This document shows, one piece after another, positions 5,848-6,472 of a stretch of DNA of 6,472 nucleotides (within the stretch, counting starts at the first letter, position 1; every line of letters begins with the position of its first letter). The DNA is from JBEKJU01 sp050011095. GTDB taxonomy: Bacteria; Desulfobacterota; Syntrophorhabdia; Syntrophorhabdales; WCHB1-27. A program made the position numbers and the translations under genes. The stretch is from assembly GCA_050011095.1 (NCBI GenBank), contig JBEKJU010000282.1, forward strand, positions 1 through 6,472, read 5' to 3'. The notes under the pieces were generated by a model. The model made no database searches, was not told where the DNA came from, and saw nothing but the letters and a program-made list of their open reading frames with translations.

Positions 5848-6353
5848 TTTTTGGTCTGTCTCTCAAGAGCCTGAGAAGGAGTCCGCCTTCCTTGCTGCCG
5901 GCGTCCGGCTTTTCGGCAGGCTTACCGAGCGACGGACGCGGGGGCCCAGACGTGGGAGGCAAGATTTCCGTCATTGGTTTGCGCGGGGGTGAGGGGGTCC
6001 ATTTATGCGAGTATTTGCGGGTATTCTAGTGGGTGCCAACAGCCTCAGTTTCGGTTCTTATTATCTCGGCCGCTCCTTTGGTCCCTGGCCCTGACAAGCC
6101 GTCTGGTTGTCCGTAGCTTCGGTTATATTTTTTTACGGGTCCTTTCTTGGAATGCATTTGCAAGGGATTCCGAGCCATCCAGTTTCGCTTACCTTTATCT
6201 TTCTCCAACTGTCGATGCGAAATAAAAGTGTAAACGGGCCGCGAGGATAGAGGTCTTTGGACCATCCCGTCCGTCCGCCTAACCGCGGGGCAGGCACTTT
6301 GACCGGGTACCAAAGAGGCACCCCGGAATCACGGCGCGCACCGCCCTTGCGCC
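5848..6353. other. Gene-free stretch between bfr and the repeat
   Basis: About 500 nt with no convincing coding frame. The open frames here (for example near 5974-6225 on + and 6026-6313 on -) are short, lack ribosome sites and family-like sequence, and have no protein-like periodicity. I see no tRNA, rRNA or CRISPR repeat. Besides the terminator candidate there is one bulged hairpin at 6245-6267 (GGAT, bulge AGA, GGTC, loop TTTG, GACCATCC) without a T-run. It may be degraded sequence or hold an RNA that cannot be recognised by eye. Confidence 0.5.
5895..5919 (+). terminator. Candidate terminator after bfr
   Basis: GCCGG (5897-5901), loop CGT, CCGGC (5905-5909) is followed by TTTT. A competing fold pairs CTGCCG (5895-5900) with CGGCAG (5914-5919). 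It is about 50 nt after the bfr stop. The short T-run makes this tentative. Confidence 0.4.
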
Positions 6354-6472
6354 TTAGGGCTCGTCAGAAAATAAATGGGCCATCTGGCTCGTCTTTTTGT
6401 CCGCCCGCTTCGTTGCGAAAAGGTCATGTACATCCAGTACATTTGGCCTTTCCGCGCCTCGCCGATCGGCCA
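6354..6472 (+). repeat. Palindromic MITE-like repeat, copy 2 (cut by window end)
   Basis: This copy starts at TTAGGGCTCG and runs through the centre (ATGTAC 6426-6431, loop ATCCA, GTACAT 6437-6442) to the window end. Bases 6398-6472 are the exact reverse complement of 1685-1759. Joining this copy to the outer part of copy 1 (1684-1640) rebuilds an element of about 164 bp. Its two halves pair imperfectly along their whole length, including TTTTTG-CCG blocks, GCG-AAAGG blocks and 35-bp termini. It encodes no transposase, so movement would need an enzyme supplied elsewhere; a non-mobile structural repeat is also possible. Confidence 0.78.

Noticed and set aside
6245..6267. Bulged hairpin as a terminator or small RNA
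   Set aside because: No T-run, no promoter and no neighbouring gene end to serve; too short to support a call.

Overview
The window is about 6.5 kb of GC-rich bacterial DNA with ordinary housekeeping and envelope genes. No taxonomic marker is present. The gene content (bacterial-type prolyl-tRNA synthetase with an editing domain, haem-type bacterioferritin, GH13 C-terminus, M24 peptidase) and a probable selenoprotein suggest a Gram-negative anaerobe of the Desulfobacterota/deltaproteobacterial type. That assignment is inference.

Layout: (1) 1-390, + strand, the C-terminal end of a GH13 alpha-amylase/branching-enzyme-like protein, cut by the window edge. (2) 391-598, spacer with a weak terminator candidate and a very good sigma70-type promoter. 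(3) 605-1126, + strand, an exported L,D-transpeptidase. (4) 1221-1559, + strand, a four-helix PF04020/YvlD-type membrane protein. (5) A minus-strand cluster transcribed from right to left: rhodanese-like exported protein (5088 to 4672), proS (4625 to 2916), M24 metallopeptidase homologue (2941 to 1577, overlapping proS by 26 nt). (6) 5386-5847, + strand, bacterioferritin, divergent from the rhodanese gene. (7) 5848-6353, no convincing gene. (8) 6354-6472, one arm and the centre of a palindromic repeat that runs off the window end.

Two features stand out. First, the rhodanese frame is interrupted by one TGA at codon 101, but the same frame continues without any shift for 37 more codons and completes a normal rhodanese domain ending near GFPAW. 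The TGA lies where many relatives of the CxGxxC type have a second active-site-loop cysteine, and a 6-bp hairpin with a G-starting loop sits 12 nt after it, as in bacterial SECIS elements. I read it as a candidate selenocysteine rhodanese (CRGFGU) that simple gene calling would truncate. Second, a palindromic, MITE-like repeat of about 164 bp is present as two partial inverted copies (1640-1759 and 6354-6472) that are identical over 75/75 bases. The first copy has replaced the native end of the M24 gene and supplies 40 codons of a 60-residue foreign tail.
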